From positions 2,108,001-2,172,000 of the forward strand of contig JAJKFH010000115.1 of NCBI GenBank assembly GCA_023333565.1: a stretch of 64,000 nt of DNA, given 5' to 3'. The notes under the pieces are model-generated. The model did not search any database. It saw only the letters and a program-made list of their open reading frames with translations, and was not told where the DNA came from. Positions 1-12,144 of this stretch are shown in pieces. Position 1 is the first letter of the stretch. Every line of letters starts with the position of its first letter. Source of the DNA: Puffinus mauretanicus (Eukaryota; Chordata; Aves; Procellariiformes; Procellariidae). The translations under genes were made by a program, and so were the position numbers.

Positions 1-1516
1 TATCCATCACAAGCTGCTTTATTGGTGGACAGATTCGACACACCTGGACCAAACACTTGAAGGACAAAATCTGTCAACAAGACGTGTCAACTCTGAAAGT
101 TAGAAAGGGGTAGTTGACTGCAACTCTACCCCTAAAGAACAGAAAACATTGGGGAAAACAGAACTAATAACATCATTAGTGTGTCCAAATCAATTTTTTT
201 TCTTTTGTGGAAGTGTTAATTTTAGAAAGTTAAGGCTTTCCATAGATTTTTGCATATTTTTGAGTATTCCCACATGTGCAGATATTGAAGCTAATTATTC
301 AAATGCATGCAAAGAAAATTGGGACGTAGGGGGAAGTGACCTCAGCACTGAAGAAGAGCAATAAAAGATGGGAAGGTATGAAGGAAAAATAAGAAAAGTT
401 AAAGATCAGTAAGAGTTTGCTGTGAAATAACGTGAAAATAGAAAGCTGAAGAATCTTGAAATACACCATTTATTATATGAACGTGCTGGTCACCAGCACA
501 GAAATGGCAGATGTTTTGTGCTTGTGATCTGATAATTTTTAAACTACGATATCCTTTGGAGTTGGAATAAAAACCAACAGCTAGTGGAAAACAAGCTCTC
601 TGAATTAAAAGAGATGCTTGAGAAAGGAGTAAACAAAGAGCCTTATGATATCCCACTGTTATATCAGTCTGTGTTACAGCTTCTGTTTTCATGAGCTCCA
701 AAACTTGTGCTGCTTTTTCTAGTTTTATTACTTGGAAAGTTGATAAGGAAACAGCTGTAAGGTTTATACCCAAAATGATAACTATGGGTTTATATCTTTC
801 TCTCTTTAATCTGATGTTTTTCCTTCTGTCACTTGTGCTACAGAACCTCTTTCTAAGTACAGTACAAATATAATTTTGGGTTTTCACCAGGAGTCATGGC
901 CTCTAACTGCTCTAGGCATTGCAATTACCTGCTGCAGTGTAGTTTAGTGCAGGGCAAATGGAGATCCTGTAAAGCTCCCTATATTTGATGCCACACAGCA
1001 TCCTTCATATGTTATATTCTAGCACAAGATGTTACTCAACCAACAGATGTACTTAACCAAATACAGGCAAGCTTCTGAATGGCAGATATTTACTTCAATA
1101 TTGGTGATAAGGTATTCTATTTGCAGTTCTATTTACGTTGGGACAGATTTTATTCTACAGCTTGCTTAAACATACATTTAGATTCTATTGAAGCTAAGCA
1201 CTCAGATAAACAGCAAACATAATGCTTAAATATGACCTATCATACTCCAAATTCAACAGAAGTGAAACTAAAAGACAGGACAACTTGGGTGTTCAAGGTC
1301 TGTAGGATAGAGGAAGAATTGATGGGAAAATGCAGATGAATGGGCAACACCTAAAGATTGGGTCTTTTTTTCTGAAACAGAAGAAACAAAATTACCACTG
1401 ATATCTGAGGGGGCTGTGTTGTCCTATAGTGGCTTTTTTTATCAGCAGCTGGATAAGTATCCAAGTGAGAAAGTGGGAGCAGATTGCAGAAACGTGTCTA
1501 GTATTTTTTTCTTATC
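1..1516. other. AT-rich unique sequence, no gene recognised
   Basis: No repeat family or gene is recognised. The only notable thing is a 162-codon minus-strand open frame (399-887), listed separately. Confidence 0.5.
399..887 (-). other. Unrecognised 162-codon open frame, probably chance
   Basis: This is an uninterrupted minus-strand frame from an ATG to a stop, the longest outside LTR sequence and unusual for DNA this AT-rich. The predicted protein is basic near the N-terminus (an RRKNIRLKRER stretch around residues 22-32), followed by a hydrophobic patch (IVIILGINL). I recognise no domain. A shorter open frame (691-873) runs on the opposite strand. No promoter, splice site or poly(A) context supports transcription. 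It could be a chance frame, a decayed pseudogene, or the shadow of an old element. Confidence 0.12.
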
Positions 1517-1650
1517 TTACTGGTTTTAGCTGAGATGGAATTAATTTTCTTCATAGTAGTTCGTATGGTGCTATGTTTTGGATTTGTGACCAAAACAGTG
1601 TTGATAACACGGGGATGTTTGGCTATCTTAGGGAAGTATCTTAGGGAAGC
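1517..1650 (+). mobile_element. Truncated old ERV LTR fragment (TGTCCTGGTTT-type family)
   Basis: The stretch TACTGGTTTTAGCTGAGATG followed by AATTAATTTTCTTCATAG aligns by eye with the 5' end of the LTRs at 4397 and 5025. The match continues through GTTTTGGATTTGTGACCAAA and GTTGATAACAC to about 1625. It shares the GTGACCAAAACA insertion-like segment with the 4397 copy but not with 5025, so these two look like one subfamily. The 3' two thirds are missing. It runs into a 14-bp tandem duplication (TATCTTAGGGAAG twice, about 1625-1650). No TSD is visible, and divergence suggests an old insertion. Confidence 0.75.
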
Positions 1651-4396
1651 ATTAATATCCTCTAAATTTGGATATATAAATTTAGTTGTATTGTTGTAGC
1701 TAGTAATTGAAACTCCCTCAGTAACAAGTGAAGCATATGAAGATTATTTAAATAGCCTACTTGTTCTAAAATTCTCTTGTAGATCATAGATGGGATAAGT
1801 CACTCCAGAAATGCCAGGCTACCTGCATTAGCTTTGGAGACATCCCATAGATCTGGTTTAAATTAAATACCCGGCTTTCACATAACACACAATGTAGGCA
1901 AGATAAATCTTAACCTTTATGCACTACTTGTAAAACATAATAATTCTTCTTTATATTGTAGGCTCAAAACAGTAAAAGTAATGAAGATCTTGATACTCGA
2001 ATATTATGCAAATTGAAGTCAGAAAATATTTAAATATGAATTTGCAGATGTAAAGAAATTCTTTACCCATGTAGGCAATTTTTCAGAAAGAAATATCTCT
2101 GTTACCTTGCTTGGCCAGACCCAAGAAAGACTTCAATATTAAATGACAGCTATGTTAAGCATAACTTTCAAGATTTGGACTCCTGTTTCTGCATTTCTCT
2201 AACTAAAATCTAGCCTTGCTAAAATGCAACTTAGGCATACGTTTGCACACAAAGTATACAAAACTAAATAGGTATAAAAATGTGTCTTCTAATTGTTCTC
2301 TCACTCTGTAGGGTTAAGACTAGATAGTCAAAATTCCTTTGCAACATGAGGTATAGCAAGTGTAAGCAACACAAATGATAGAAGTAATCATTTAAACCAA
2401 GTACTCTGAACAACTAGGGGGTGAACACATTAACAACAGTCTCAGAGTGAGAGAAACTTTGAGTGCTGAAAGTACTGAGAGATTGGCATTATACATTATG
2501 TCTGAAAATTATTCAGGGAAAGTTTAGAAGTCAACAAATGAACCCATTTTAAGGGAAATTGAAGACTATCTATTTCCTTTCAAATGTGGTAATTTAATGG
2601 TTTTATAGTGTGCTTGCATGTATGAGAGAGAGAAAGAGGAGGAAAATGTGATCCTTTCAGGAGAGTAGGACTTGAAAGACGATGCAGAGGTTTATACACC
2701 AGCTTCAGTTTATCCTCCAAGCAAATTTATATAACTGTAAACAAAGAGTCCCACTTATCTAATTAGGAAGAAACAAATGCATGTAATAAAATCTTAATTA
2801 GTAAGTGTAATATAATTTGGTTTTGATTAAAAATCTAACATCTAAGTCAACCTTTTGTACACTGGTAGGAGCTCTACCTCTTTCATTTCTGGATAATAAC
2901 ATCAGTTTTATGTGAAAGAAGGGTCTGTTTTATGGGTGCATCTTACTGTTTCCTGTTTTTCTGGCTTTTTGTTTGTATTTCTTAGGGAAACAAGTAGAAA
3001 ATAAAGTCAGTCTAAAATTAGAGATTTGATTTTGAAAATTAATGTATGTTATGCAAATTATTAGAAAATACTTAAGTAGGAATTTAATTTACTTTTCACA
3101 CAGTGAAAATGGGCCTAATTCATGAGAAGCCTGCCAAGAAATTATTAGCTTTTATACCCAGCCAGTGATTCTTTTCTTATCTGACTGAGATTGCAGAACT
3201 ACCCAAGAGCATTCTTCAACTGAAATGGTAGCAGTAGGAGTCTGTGTACAGATCCAAGGAAGAAAAAAACCCCACAATAGCCAAAATAAAGTGACTTGAG
3301 CCAATCCTTTGCTCACCTCAAACTTGCACCAAGCCCCTTGACATCAGATGAGCTATTTATGTGAATAAGGACTTAGCTCTATCTTAAGAGGAGATTGTTC
3401 TAGCTTTCTTAAAAAATCCTGCAATGTATTCTCTAAAATATTGATTGGATATATAAGGATTAGGTTGTTTGGGGTTTTTTTCCATTTCGCATGCAGAACA
3501 GATGGCATTTGGATGTCTGGAAAAGCTTCCAAACCTATGAAATGGGAATTTACGTACTGCTTTCACACATACATCTCTGCGAAGACACTAATGATGGGGC
3601 CATGCTGTTACAGCTGCAATGCTCAGAGTTCGGGTAGCAGCTATAATCATTTTGTGGCAACACCTCCTTGGAAAACACAGTGTTAAAAATGTAGAGCCCA
3701 TAGATTATGTTTCCCTCTAACAACTATGTTTGTCAGGAGAGAACAGCAAGTGGCCAGGCCATAACAATACAGGTCAACAGTCCTCCTTTTGAAATCTGTA
3801 CTCACACCGACATGAATGGCAGCATTCTGTGATAGTTTAAAATGCACATAAATAAAAAAGAAAAGGAAAAATTGGTTGTCCTCTAAGTGGTCTTTCCAAT
3901 TATATAGTTTCTAAAGAAAACTCTGATTTAAGTCTGAATCAAAAGAATTGTCTCTCTAAGAACATACTGTCCTGTATCAGAGTACTGTCAACATTAAGGT
4001 CTGGTATAAATCCTGACATCTTTAAGATATGCTCACTTATGGTAGTGCAACACATACAGTTATATTGTAGTACAGATGTAGTATTGCAGTCACCTCACAC
4101 TAATTAATTTTCTACCACAGTTTTTGTTGCATATTCTGTTCCCTAAGGATACCTAATATGTCTACTTTAACATTGTTGTAACATATTCTGGTGCATAAAC
4201 TTTCAAACAGCAGAGCAGCAGAGAGCAGCTCTAAGATCTTGATTAATAAAAACACATGCCTTCGCTATGTAAGAAAAGAAGTCTTCTAGCAGTGAGGAAG
4301 AAATAAAGAATTGAGCTGTTTGCCCTGTGAAGCAACAGGGATAAAAATAAGTGTGCATACATTAAGATAGTGTTTGATACCATGCATGCTTAGACC
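1651..4396. other. AT-rich unique sequence, nothing recognised
   Basis: About 2.7 kb without a recognised gene or repeat. Open frames are short and overlap on both strands (for example 3384-3686), which argues against coding. A short AG-rich tract lies near 2622-2645. Confidence 0.5.
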
Positions 4397-4920
4397 TGTA
4401 CTGGTTTGGCTGGGAGAGAGTTAATTTTCTTCATAGCAGCCCCTAGAGTGCTAAGTTTTGGGTTTGTGACCAAAACATTGTTGATAACGTACTGATGTTT
4501 TAGCTATTGTTGAGCAGTGCTTACACAGCATCAAGGCTTTCTCCATTTCTCACTCAGCCCCCCACAGCGAGTAGGCTGGGGGCAGACAAGAGGCTGAGAG
4601 GAAAGACAGCTGGGACAGCTGACCCAAATTGACCAAAGGGATCGTCCATCCTCAGCAATAAAACCGGGGGGAGAGGGGGAGATTATTAGGGGTTGCCGTT
4701 GCTCAGTGACTGGCTGGGCATCCATCAGCTGCTTGTGAGTGATTGCTTTTACATCACTTGGTTTTCCTTCTTTTGTTTTGTCTTTTTCTCTTTTACTTAC
4801 TAACTGTCTTTATCTTGGTTCATGAGTTTTCTCACTTTTGCACTTCCAGTTCTCTCCCCCATCCCACTGCCCCTAATGCTATTTTGGTGTTAAGTATACA
4901 GTTAATAAACCACACACACA
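4397..4920 (+). mobile_element. Solo ERV LTR, diverged (same family as 5025)
   Basis: It begins TGTACTGGTTTGGCTGGGAG and follows the family order: AGTTAATTTTCTTCATAGCA, GTTGATAACGTACTGATGTT, a region with CAGCTGACCCAAATTGACCA, an ACTGTCTTTATC R/U5-like segment, TCTCTCCCCCATCCCACTGC, and a decayed TTAATAAACCACACACA end. It carries the GTGACCAAAACATTG segment also seen at 1517-1650. The 3' boundary is uncertain by a few bases because the end has become a CA run. I could not find a TSD. Internal retroviral sequence is absent, so this is a solo LTR or a fragment. It is older than the 5025 copy judging by divergence. Confidence 0.85.
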
Positions 4921-5024
4921 TCATTACTATTATTGGTTGGAGACAATTTTTATTATTACTATTTTTATTATTTTTAGAAATAACGGTCTATAAGAGTACA
5001 AGTACTTTTTTAAAGATCACCTAA
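4921..5024. repeat. ATT-rich low-complexity spacer between two LTRs
   Basis: About 100 bp of TATTATTACTATTTTTATTA-like sequence separate two LTRs of the same family and orientation. It is too short to be provirus interior. The last five bases (CCTAA) form the upstream target-site copy of the next LTR. Confidence 0.6.
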
Positions 5025-5232
5025 TGTCCTGGTTTCGGCTGGGATAGAGTTAAATTTCTTCCTAGGGCTGTGTTTTGGATTTAGTATGATAAGAATGTTG
5101 ATAACACACTGATGTTTTCAGTTGTTGCTAAGTACCCTGTCAAGGATAGCTTCCATGCTCTCAAGCAGAGGCTGGGAGGGAGTACAGCCAGGACAGCTAG
5201 CCCAGCTGGCCAACGGGGTATTCCATACCATG

Positions 5233-5240
5233 TGACGTCA
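5233..5240 (+). promoter_or_regulatory. CRE-type palindrome TGACGTCA in LTR U3
   Basis: A perfect 8-bp CREB/ATF consensus lies 5' of a TATA-like GTATATG (about 5247). The position fits a U3 enhancer element of the LTR at 5025. The minus-strand relative at 51117-51620 has TGACATCA at the equivalent place, which looks like a CpG-to-CpA change. The motif is seen directly; that it bound a factor is inference from the consensus. Confidence 0.5.
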
Positions 5241-5386
5241 TGTTCAGTATATGAATGGTAGGTGTGATCCAGGAAGTACCGATCGCTACTTGGTTATCGG
5301 TCAGCGTGGGTGACGAGCAATTGCATCGCGCATCACTCATTTTGTATATTCTATCATTATCATTATTATTTTCCCTTTTCTGTTCT

Positions 5387-5392
5387 ATTAAA
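5387..5392 (+). terminator. ATTAAA poly(A) signal of LTR
   Basis: ATTAAA sits about 135 bp before the LTR 3' end, the expected place for an R-region poly(A) signal. The equivalent site is ATTACA in the 11734 copy, so that signal is probably dead. Confidence 0.5.
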
Positions 5393-5528
5393 CTGTCTTT
5401 ATCTCAACCCACAAGTTTTTCTCACTCTTACCATTTCGATTCTCTCCCCATCCCACCGGGGGGTGGGGGGAGTGAGCAAGCGGCTGCGTGGTATTTGGCT
5501 GCCTGCCAGGTTAAACCACACCACCTAG

Positions 5529-8500
5529 TAAGACAGGGAGGGAACATCAAAAGGGTTCTGAATTCATAAAATCTTTTGTGTTACTCCCTTTGTGGGGAAG
5601 GTGCATATGCAGAGTGTCTACTACAAGACGGAGTTGATCTTGGTTTAACTTTTTGAATACTTCTAGAATACTGCTACTGTTATTATAAAAAAAGAGGAAA
5701 AAGATGCATACCTAATTTGCTGAATTTAGATACAACTGTCAGTAAATCATCAGACAAAGGGTCAAAAATACAGACATCAGAGCAGTTACTTTATCTCAGT
5801 TGCAGCATGTGCAATTTAAATATGTATCTGGTAGCGCTAGGAAATAGGTAGGTTTAATAATGCCTGGTAACAGTAGCTGTTAGAGAGACTAGGACTGGAT
5901 AGAGCATCTTCCTCTGTGACCTAGCTTGTTTATAACCATTTCCAGTAATTATCTTATGGACATCCAGAAAGAGAGACCTGATATTGACTCTGAAATCATT
6001 TCAGTGACACATACATCATCAGCAGCTTAACCGTGTCCTGGCTAGTGACCCCCTACATGATCTAGCAGTAGAACATGTCAAATTCCTGTTGTGCATACAC
6101 CTGACAGCTCTAAGAAGGAAATTTGCCAAGCATATCAGGTTAGCAAGTGATTGCTCACAAGCAAGTGATTAAATGGCAGATTATTTTCATTTAGCAAGAG
6201 GAAGAATAATGAGTCAAAAGTGTTTCAGAGGGCTGAGAGCAGTGCAGACTGGCATATTGTGCCTGATGCAAGATGAAGTCACAGGAGCATGATTTAAAGG
6301 CAGAATGGACTGGAATAATTACTCCCTGTTTAGAAAAAATATTTAGCTGCTGAGGATTTGAAGGAAATCTCAGCTGCCCAAGGGACCAGCATTTCTATTT
6401 GTCCTGTATCTGCCTGCTTCAAAATGTATTGACCATGCTTCTTTTAGTTTCAAAACACAGATATTCACTATTCATGCTCTCAAATGCAGCCTTGGCAGTG
6501 AAATATTGTAACACCAAGTCTTGAAGTGTAACTTTTTGAAAATCAGACAAAAAGTGAAGTTATTACACTACGGAAAAAGGTTTCCCTTTGGTTTTGTAAT
6601 AAGGAGGGGGCGAGGTTGAAGAAGTTTATCAAGGAAATATGTAGAGCTTGACAAAAATGTTGACCAAATAAGATTATCATTTAATGGAAATTATTTTTTA
6701 TTTCATTATCTTTTTTTTAGTGAATATGTTCAGATAGGAATGCTTGATGAAACAGTGAATTCTCACCTAGCATTTTTATGAAATGTCATTAAAAAAATCA
6801 GAAAACATAGCTAGTCAGCAAATGAATAGCAAAGGTCAAATCAGTACAAATCAATACAAATCAATCAGTTGGCTTTTTAATGACAATGCCTCAGTGATGT
6901 CAGTGATGTGCATGTGAGATACTCAGAGAATGAATGTGGCATCATTTCACAGGATTTTTCCAGTCTCACTATACAAACCTCTCGGTCATAGCGGTTACTT
7001 ACTGCTTATGACCTAGACTCCTATTACACAAAGATCCGTGACGTTGAGCATATTTTTCCCACCTCAAAGTTCTTTTGAGAAACCATCCAGTGCCATGTAA
7101 ATCAGCAGGTATCCCATAGTCACAACAAAACTGCTCATGTACATCAGCTGACTATTATTTTTAACTAACTTCAAACAGAAAAATATATTAGAAGTAAAAG
7201 AAAGAGTGGGAATCACCTTTAGCTTCCAGTGCAAATTTTACAAAATAAAATTTGAGAAAAAAGTCCATTATTTGCAACTGTTGCCTGGGTTCCAAAGTAT
7301 TATGGAGCATAAGAAGTATTGTAACAAATAACATGCTGTGAATTATTTATCAGTTTGTAGAAATATATCTGTACCGACTATAGACTGGAAATATTTGAAT
7401 ACTCTGTGTAGCATACATAGAATATATATATATACACATACATTCTGTCTCTTCTCCCAGAGAATTTGACTTGTATTCCTTTATGACGATCTAAAGTATA
7501 TTCAGTAAATTTCATTGTTTTCCAATGGCAACTGTATTGAAACTATCACATGAAATTATTTGACTGGCAAGAGAAATGTCCAAAGTATTTTACTCTATCT
7601 CTGTAGTCAATAACACCATACACTGCACACAAGAATGTACACAATGCCTTTGTGGGCATATTTGTTTCCAAATAAAGACATAATTTGTATTTCAGCTAAA
7701 GGACTCAGGGGAATTTGATTATAATCAAACATGACAGAACAAATATAAAAGTGAATATGTTGGCAACAATCCATGTTAGTGGATGTATGTCTGACTAGAA
7801 GATTGACTTTCATTTCAAAGCACCTCTTTATTCATTCCTGTATTGATGGTACTATTATATTTATGTGGAAGGAAGCTATTTTATATTTTCACTCAAAACT
7901 ATTGGTGGGGGTCTACATAAAAGTCAGGCTTGGTTTTACCAATTCTTTGCACATGTTGACATGTTGCACATTCTTTGCATTGTGAGTATGGGAATAATCC
8001 CTAAGGCTTTAGTGAGTCTTATCGCACCTTCATGTTGAGCTGGCTAACTGTACTGCACTTATCTTTCTTTTTCTTTCCTTTTTACACATAAACACCAGTG
8101 CTAGTTGAGGTAGAAATACAGTATGATGTTAAAGGAACAGTGCAGCTGTATGAGATGATGCTGTTACTATCATTGCCTTGAATGACACTTGATAATCCAA
8201 AAGACATGCTCAAGATATAAGATCTTTCTTTCCTGACATTTTCCTTATTTTATTCCATCTTTTTTTCTAGCAATGCTTTTTGGTACATTACACCCATTCA
8301 AATATTTCTTCTCCTTCTTCAAGCACCTGTTGAAAGAAATCTACTCTGCCTCATTAGCTATGGCATATCTTTACTATCTCTTAGGAAGCCATGTTTACAC
8401 TTGAAAGATTTGGAAAACAATTAGTTATGGCAAAACTCTCATTTTCTAGCAAGGATGTCAAACCATTAGTGAAAATCCAAACTGAGAATTAGTATTGGCA

Positions 8501-8848
8501 AAAAATCAGACTTTTCACACACTGATATTTCTTCTTTTCCAGACAAAACATTCTAGAGTGTGCATTTTCCCATGGAATAAACATTTTAGAAAAAAAAAAA
8601 CACAACACAAAAACCTCAAAAAATCCCAAAATCACACAACATTTTGTTACATCTGAAATGTTTGGTTTTCTTGAAATGAAATGCACTCTGTTGTATCCAG
8701 CTACAGAGAAGCACATGGAGTGTTTCAAGTATCCAGTGAGAGTACTGGCTGCCATGTTCACAGAAAAATCCATTAAGGTGAAATACGTGTTTGGAAATGT
8801 ATACAGGTTCTGATGGGTAAAAGGGACAAAAAATTCACCATGTACACA
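5529..8848. other. Unique AT-rich sequence, no gene recognised
   Basis: No repeat family or gene is recognised. An AT dinucleotide run with a CA tail lies at about 7423-7440. Short direct repeats occur at 6840-6866 (CAATACAAAT type) and 6892-6908 (CAGTGATGT twice). The stretch 6160-6320 has balanced composition and TAAT motifs and is a weak candidate for conserved noncoding sequence. A poly(A) tract on the plus strand is at 8589-8600. Confidence 0.45.
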
Positions 8849-9019
8849 TCCAGCAGTGGAACAGGCTGCCCAGAGAGACTGTCCAGTCTCAATCCTTGGT
8901 GGTTTCTAAGACCCAATTGGATAAAACCCTGAGCAATCTGGGCTGAATTCAGTATTGACCCAGACAAAGTGACAGCCTCACAAAATCCCTTCTCAACCCG
9001 CATAAATCTATGATTATCT
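8849..9019 (+). mobile_element. CR1 LINE 3'-end remnant
   Basis: CAGTGGAACAGGCTGCCCAG is the diagnostic block near the CR1 3' terminus. It is followed in order by a degraded GTCCAGTCTCAATCCTTGG, TTTCTAAGACCCAATTGGAT and a terminal AAATCTATGATTATCTGA resembling the CR1 tail. CR1 is the dominant avian non-LTR retrotransposon and is usually 5'-truncated to a few hundred bases, as here. No reverse transcriptase frame is present. The two minus-strand open frames that cover it (8489-8773, 8773-9024) are incidental. Confidence 0.85.
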
Positions 9020-11728
9020 GACACAGGAAACTAAAACGCAGACGGACACATAAAACTCCCAACAGTATTGCATTTCTTTCATTTAGGAATAGAGCTTATA
9101 ATTTAAATATTCAGTCTGTGTTATGGGATGTTATCTTCTAACATCAAAAAGTCAACTATCCAGAGAATTCCAGAGAAAAAACCTACCAGTTTTTCTCCTT
9201 CTGAAATAATTTTGCCTGAAATGTTCATAAGACATAAATTTAAATCTATTAACTCCATATATTATCTTATTGTACTTACTAAATAGAAGTTATCTTGTTG
9301 CATATATATAAGCTATAATGTGTGATAGTTAAATTTAAGGTACACCTAATAATACCTTAAAAAATGCACTATAATAAGTAGATGATTGATAACATTTCAT
9401 TTTCTATACCCAGTTTATATACCCTTGCTGTTAGAGTAAACCATTTTAGAAAAAGCACTGTAACTCTTAACGCTAGCTCTGATCTTACAGTGATGCCAGC
9501 TTTCCATCATTCTGTCCAAGTCTTTCCTACCACAGCACCACCAACACACACACACAAACTTAGGCTTGATCTTTATTATTCTTCCTGCACAGTGCTGGAA
9601 GAAATATTATAGTCACTCATGTTCTGAAAAGTATAAAGGGATTGATGCAAGAGGAGATCGAGATCATGCAGCTGAGGTAGAGCATGAATAATAAAGTAGA
9701 TCCTGTTTGAACAACAACTGCAAAAGACATTAGTTTGACTTGAGTTTAATGTTTTGCAGATAGTTAACTGTGTCAGGAGCAGGATCCAACACGAGACTTG
9801 ATCTTTTATACATTATTACAAAGAACTTCAGAGGGGCTAGGGAGCCCGTGGGTGAGAGCACCTATTGGGCATGTAGGAGTTCTACCTATAATTGCATTTC
9901 AGCTCAAATATACAGTTTTATTATTACCTATTCAGAAAGCTGGCAGACATTTTCAATGATTTTAATTCCAGTCTGAAGAAGCTCAGACACAGGCAGACCA
10001 TCTGCTCCATAAATAGTTGATATTCCATAGGTTGTTTTCCCATTTCCTTTTTTAAATTTTCTTCATTTTTCAGTGTAAACCACGCTCACATCCATATTCT
10101 TCCTCTCACAGCAGGCCCTCACAGAAGGTTCCTGTAGAATCCACTGACCATGATTCTGCAGATAAGTGAGAGTGAAAGGTATATGAGCTTTATCTCTTTA
10201 AAAGGGTAATTAAGATTGACAGAGTTGGTGCTTATATATGAAGACCACCGAAATGGAAATTAATGTGGCTGATTACAGAATGAGCCAACAGTGTAATGCA
10301 GTCGTGAGAACGATAAAGTTGTCTTATATTTTAACTGACATTACAGATATAGTCCTAGCAGTCCTACCAGGAACTAGCAAGATGTTTAAAGTACTCTGTA
10401 CACATTTGTTCATTTTTTTTTTTTGAAAAAAAAGGTTACAGGAATGAATAGTTACAAGGTTGAAGAGCCAAATAGGGAGCCTTTCTTAAAAGAGGAAAAA
10501 TTTTGTCCCAATACCTATTGATATCTGGATAAATGACATAGAACAGCAATGCCGTTACATTTTGCAGATCTCTAGTAAATAATGCTAAGGACAACAAAGC
10601 AGTCTTGCAAAGTTTGTAGAGAATATGCCTTACTTGGTAACAGAGCCTTAATTGATCTTATGTGTGCAGGTACATATAAAATCACATTTGAAAACTAAGA
10701 ATGAAAATTACACTCACCAGCCACGATCCTGTATTTTGAAAAGCAGAAAGTCTGAAAATGATGTATAATTGACCCAAGATGAACTGATGCAGTATAATGC
10801 TAAGGTAGCAAAGAGTGCTGTGAAAACACAGAGAAGTATAAAGAGGAAATACGAAATGAGAATGAGGACTAGACTTTTCACAAAGGTGACAGAGGACAAG
10901 CATATAGGACACATTTTATGGTTCCTGAGAGTGCTTTGGCTGCATGTGTGTAACAGAGCTCCTTTCCTGCCCTTACAGCTACTTCACGAAACAGCATCTC
11001 AGACAATTCCCTTGTTGACCAACCGTACCAAACCAGCAGAACCCACTGTGTTTGGCACGTGTGCATCCTTGTACCACAAGCATCTCTGAAAGCAGCTGAT
11101 TTAAGTGACGCAGAAACTGCATATTGGATACTAGCTTCCAATTCTCAAAGGGTACACAGCACACTACATAGTGTATATGCAGCACACTATAGAGTCCCAA
11201 CCGTGTATTTTTGTACCTTTATCTTATATAACTCAGCTATGGCTAAGTTTCCCTCTCTCCATGTAGGGAATGAGACTAATAGCTGCAGACCCTGGGTCTC
11301 CTGCTTAGTTTGTGTTTTACTCACAGTGTGCTGACAACAGGCCATCCTTCCCAACCAACATTTTTAACATTTAAGTCCTCTTTCATTTTAGACTCTGAGC
11401 TTTGGAAATAATTAGCCAAATGTAAATATGCCAAGCTGTATATAACTATTTTCCATGCCATGGGCATAGACCCTCCTATCTCGAGTAATTGGCAGATGCT
11501 TACTCCATACGTCATGTCTTTGCTATGGTTTGCTCCTTATCTCTGAACCTTTGCTTAAACCTTTGGTTAAACCTCTGGTTTAACTCCTGGCAGTCAGATT
11601 AATAGAAAATAGATACATTTAGAGACTACTGTATTTATAGAAAAATTGCTATACTTCCTTCCTTTTTTTTTTCCCATATCCTGGCATTAAAGATCATCTT
11701 TTAGAATGGTACATCTTTTTTTGGTGTC
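9020..11728. other. Unique sequence, no gene recognised
   Basis: AT-rich, with a CA run at about 9544-9557. Between 10769 and 11334 several overlapping open frames of 66-106 codons occur on both strands. Overlap in several frames argues for low stop density by chance rather than a gene. No domain is recognisable. Confidence 0.45.
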
Positions 11729-11733
11729 CCGCC

Positions 11734-12047
11734 TGTCCTGGTTTCGGCTGGGATAGAGTTAAATTTCTTCCTAGTGTGATGAAGTAGCTATTACTGTTTG
11801 GGCATTGGTCAGTGGGTGGTGAGCAATTGCATTGTGCATCACTCATTTTGTATATTCTATCATTATTGTTATTAGTATTATTATTTTCCCTTCCTTTTCT
11901 GTTCTATTACACTGTCTTTACCTCAGTCCACTAATTTTACTTTTTTTTTTTTTTTCTGATTCTCTCCCCCATCCCACTGCAGGGGGGCAGGGGGAATGAG
12001 CGAGTGGCTGTGTGGTGTTTGGCTGCCTGCTGGGTTAAACCACAACA
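11734..12047 (+). mobile_element. Solo ERV LTR with internal deletion
   Basis: Same family as the 5025 LTR. It starts TGTCCTGGTTTCGGCTGGGA and ends TTAAACCACAACA, 314 bp against about 499 bp. After TTCCTAG (near 11777) the sequence jumps to the equivalent of about 5260, removing roughly 190 bp that in the 5025 copy contain the CRE and TATA-like region. Flanks CCGCC (11729-11733) and ACGCC (12048-12052) form a 5-bp TSD with one mismatch. The poly(A) hexamer is ATTACA. It is probably transcriptionally dead. Confidence 0.9.
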
Positions 12048-12144
12048 ACGCCTTAAAAAAGCTAGAGACAAACAGAAACCTTCATAAAAAATACTACTTG
12101 AATAACCTGAGGTTTGATAAAGGTGGTTTGCAGAGTTTCTAGTA

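Larger units (their letters stand above)
5025..5523 (+). mobile_element. Solo ERV LTR with imperfect 5-bp TSD
   Basis: A 499-bp LTR with TGTCCTGG at the start and TTAAACCACACCA at the end. Flanks are CCTAA (5020-5024) and CCTAG (5524-5528), a 5-bp TSD with one mismatch. A 5-bp duplication fits ERVL-like or some other avian ERVs, but I do not assign a class. Internal landmarks are a CRE palindrome (5233-5240), a TATA-like GTATATGAA just downstream, and an ATTAAA poly(A) signal (5387-5392). A G-rich run lies near the 3' end (5458-5470). No gag, pol or env sequence is attached, so recombination between two LTRs probably removed the interior. Confidence 0.92.

Noticed and set aside
4397..5523. 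LTRs at 4397 and 5025 as a provirus pair
   Set aside because: Only 104 bp lie between them, they belong to different subfamilies, and 5025 has its own TSD.
10682..11334. Cluster of six or more short frames
   Set aside because: They overlap in multiple registers and strands with no recognisable domain, so low stop density by chance is the simplest reading.
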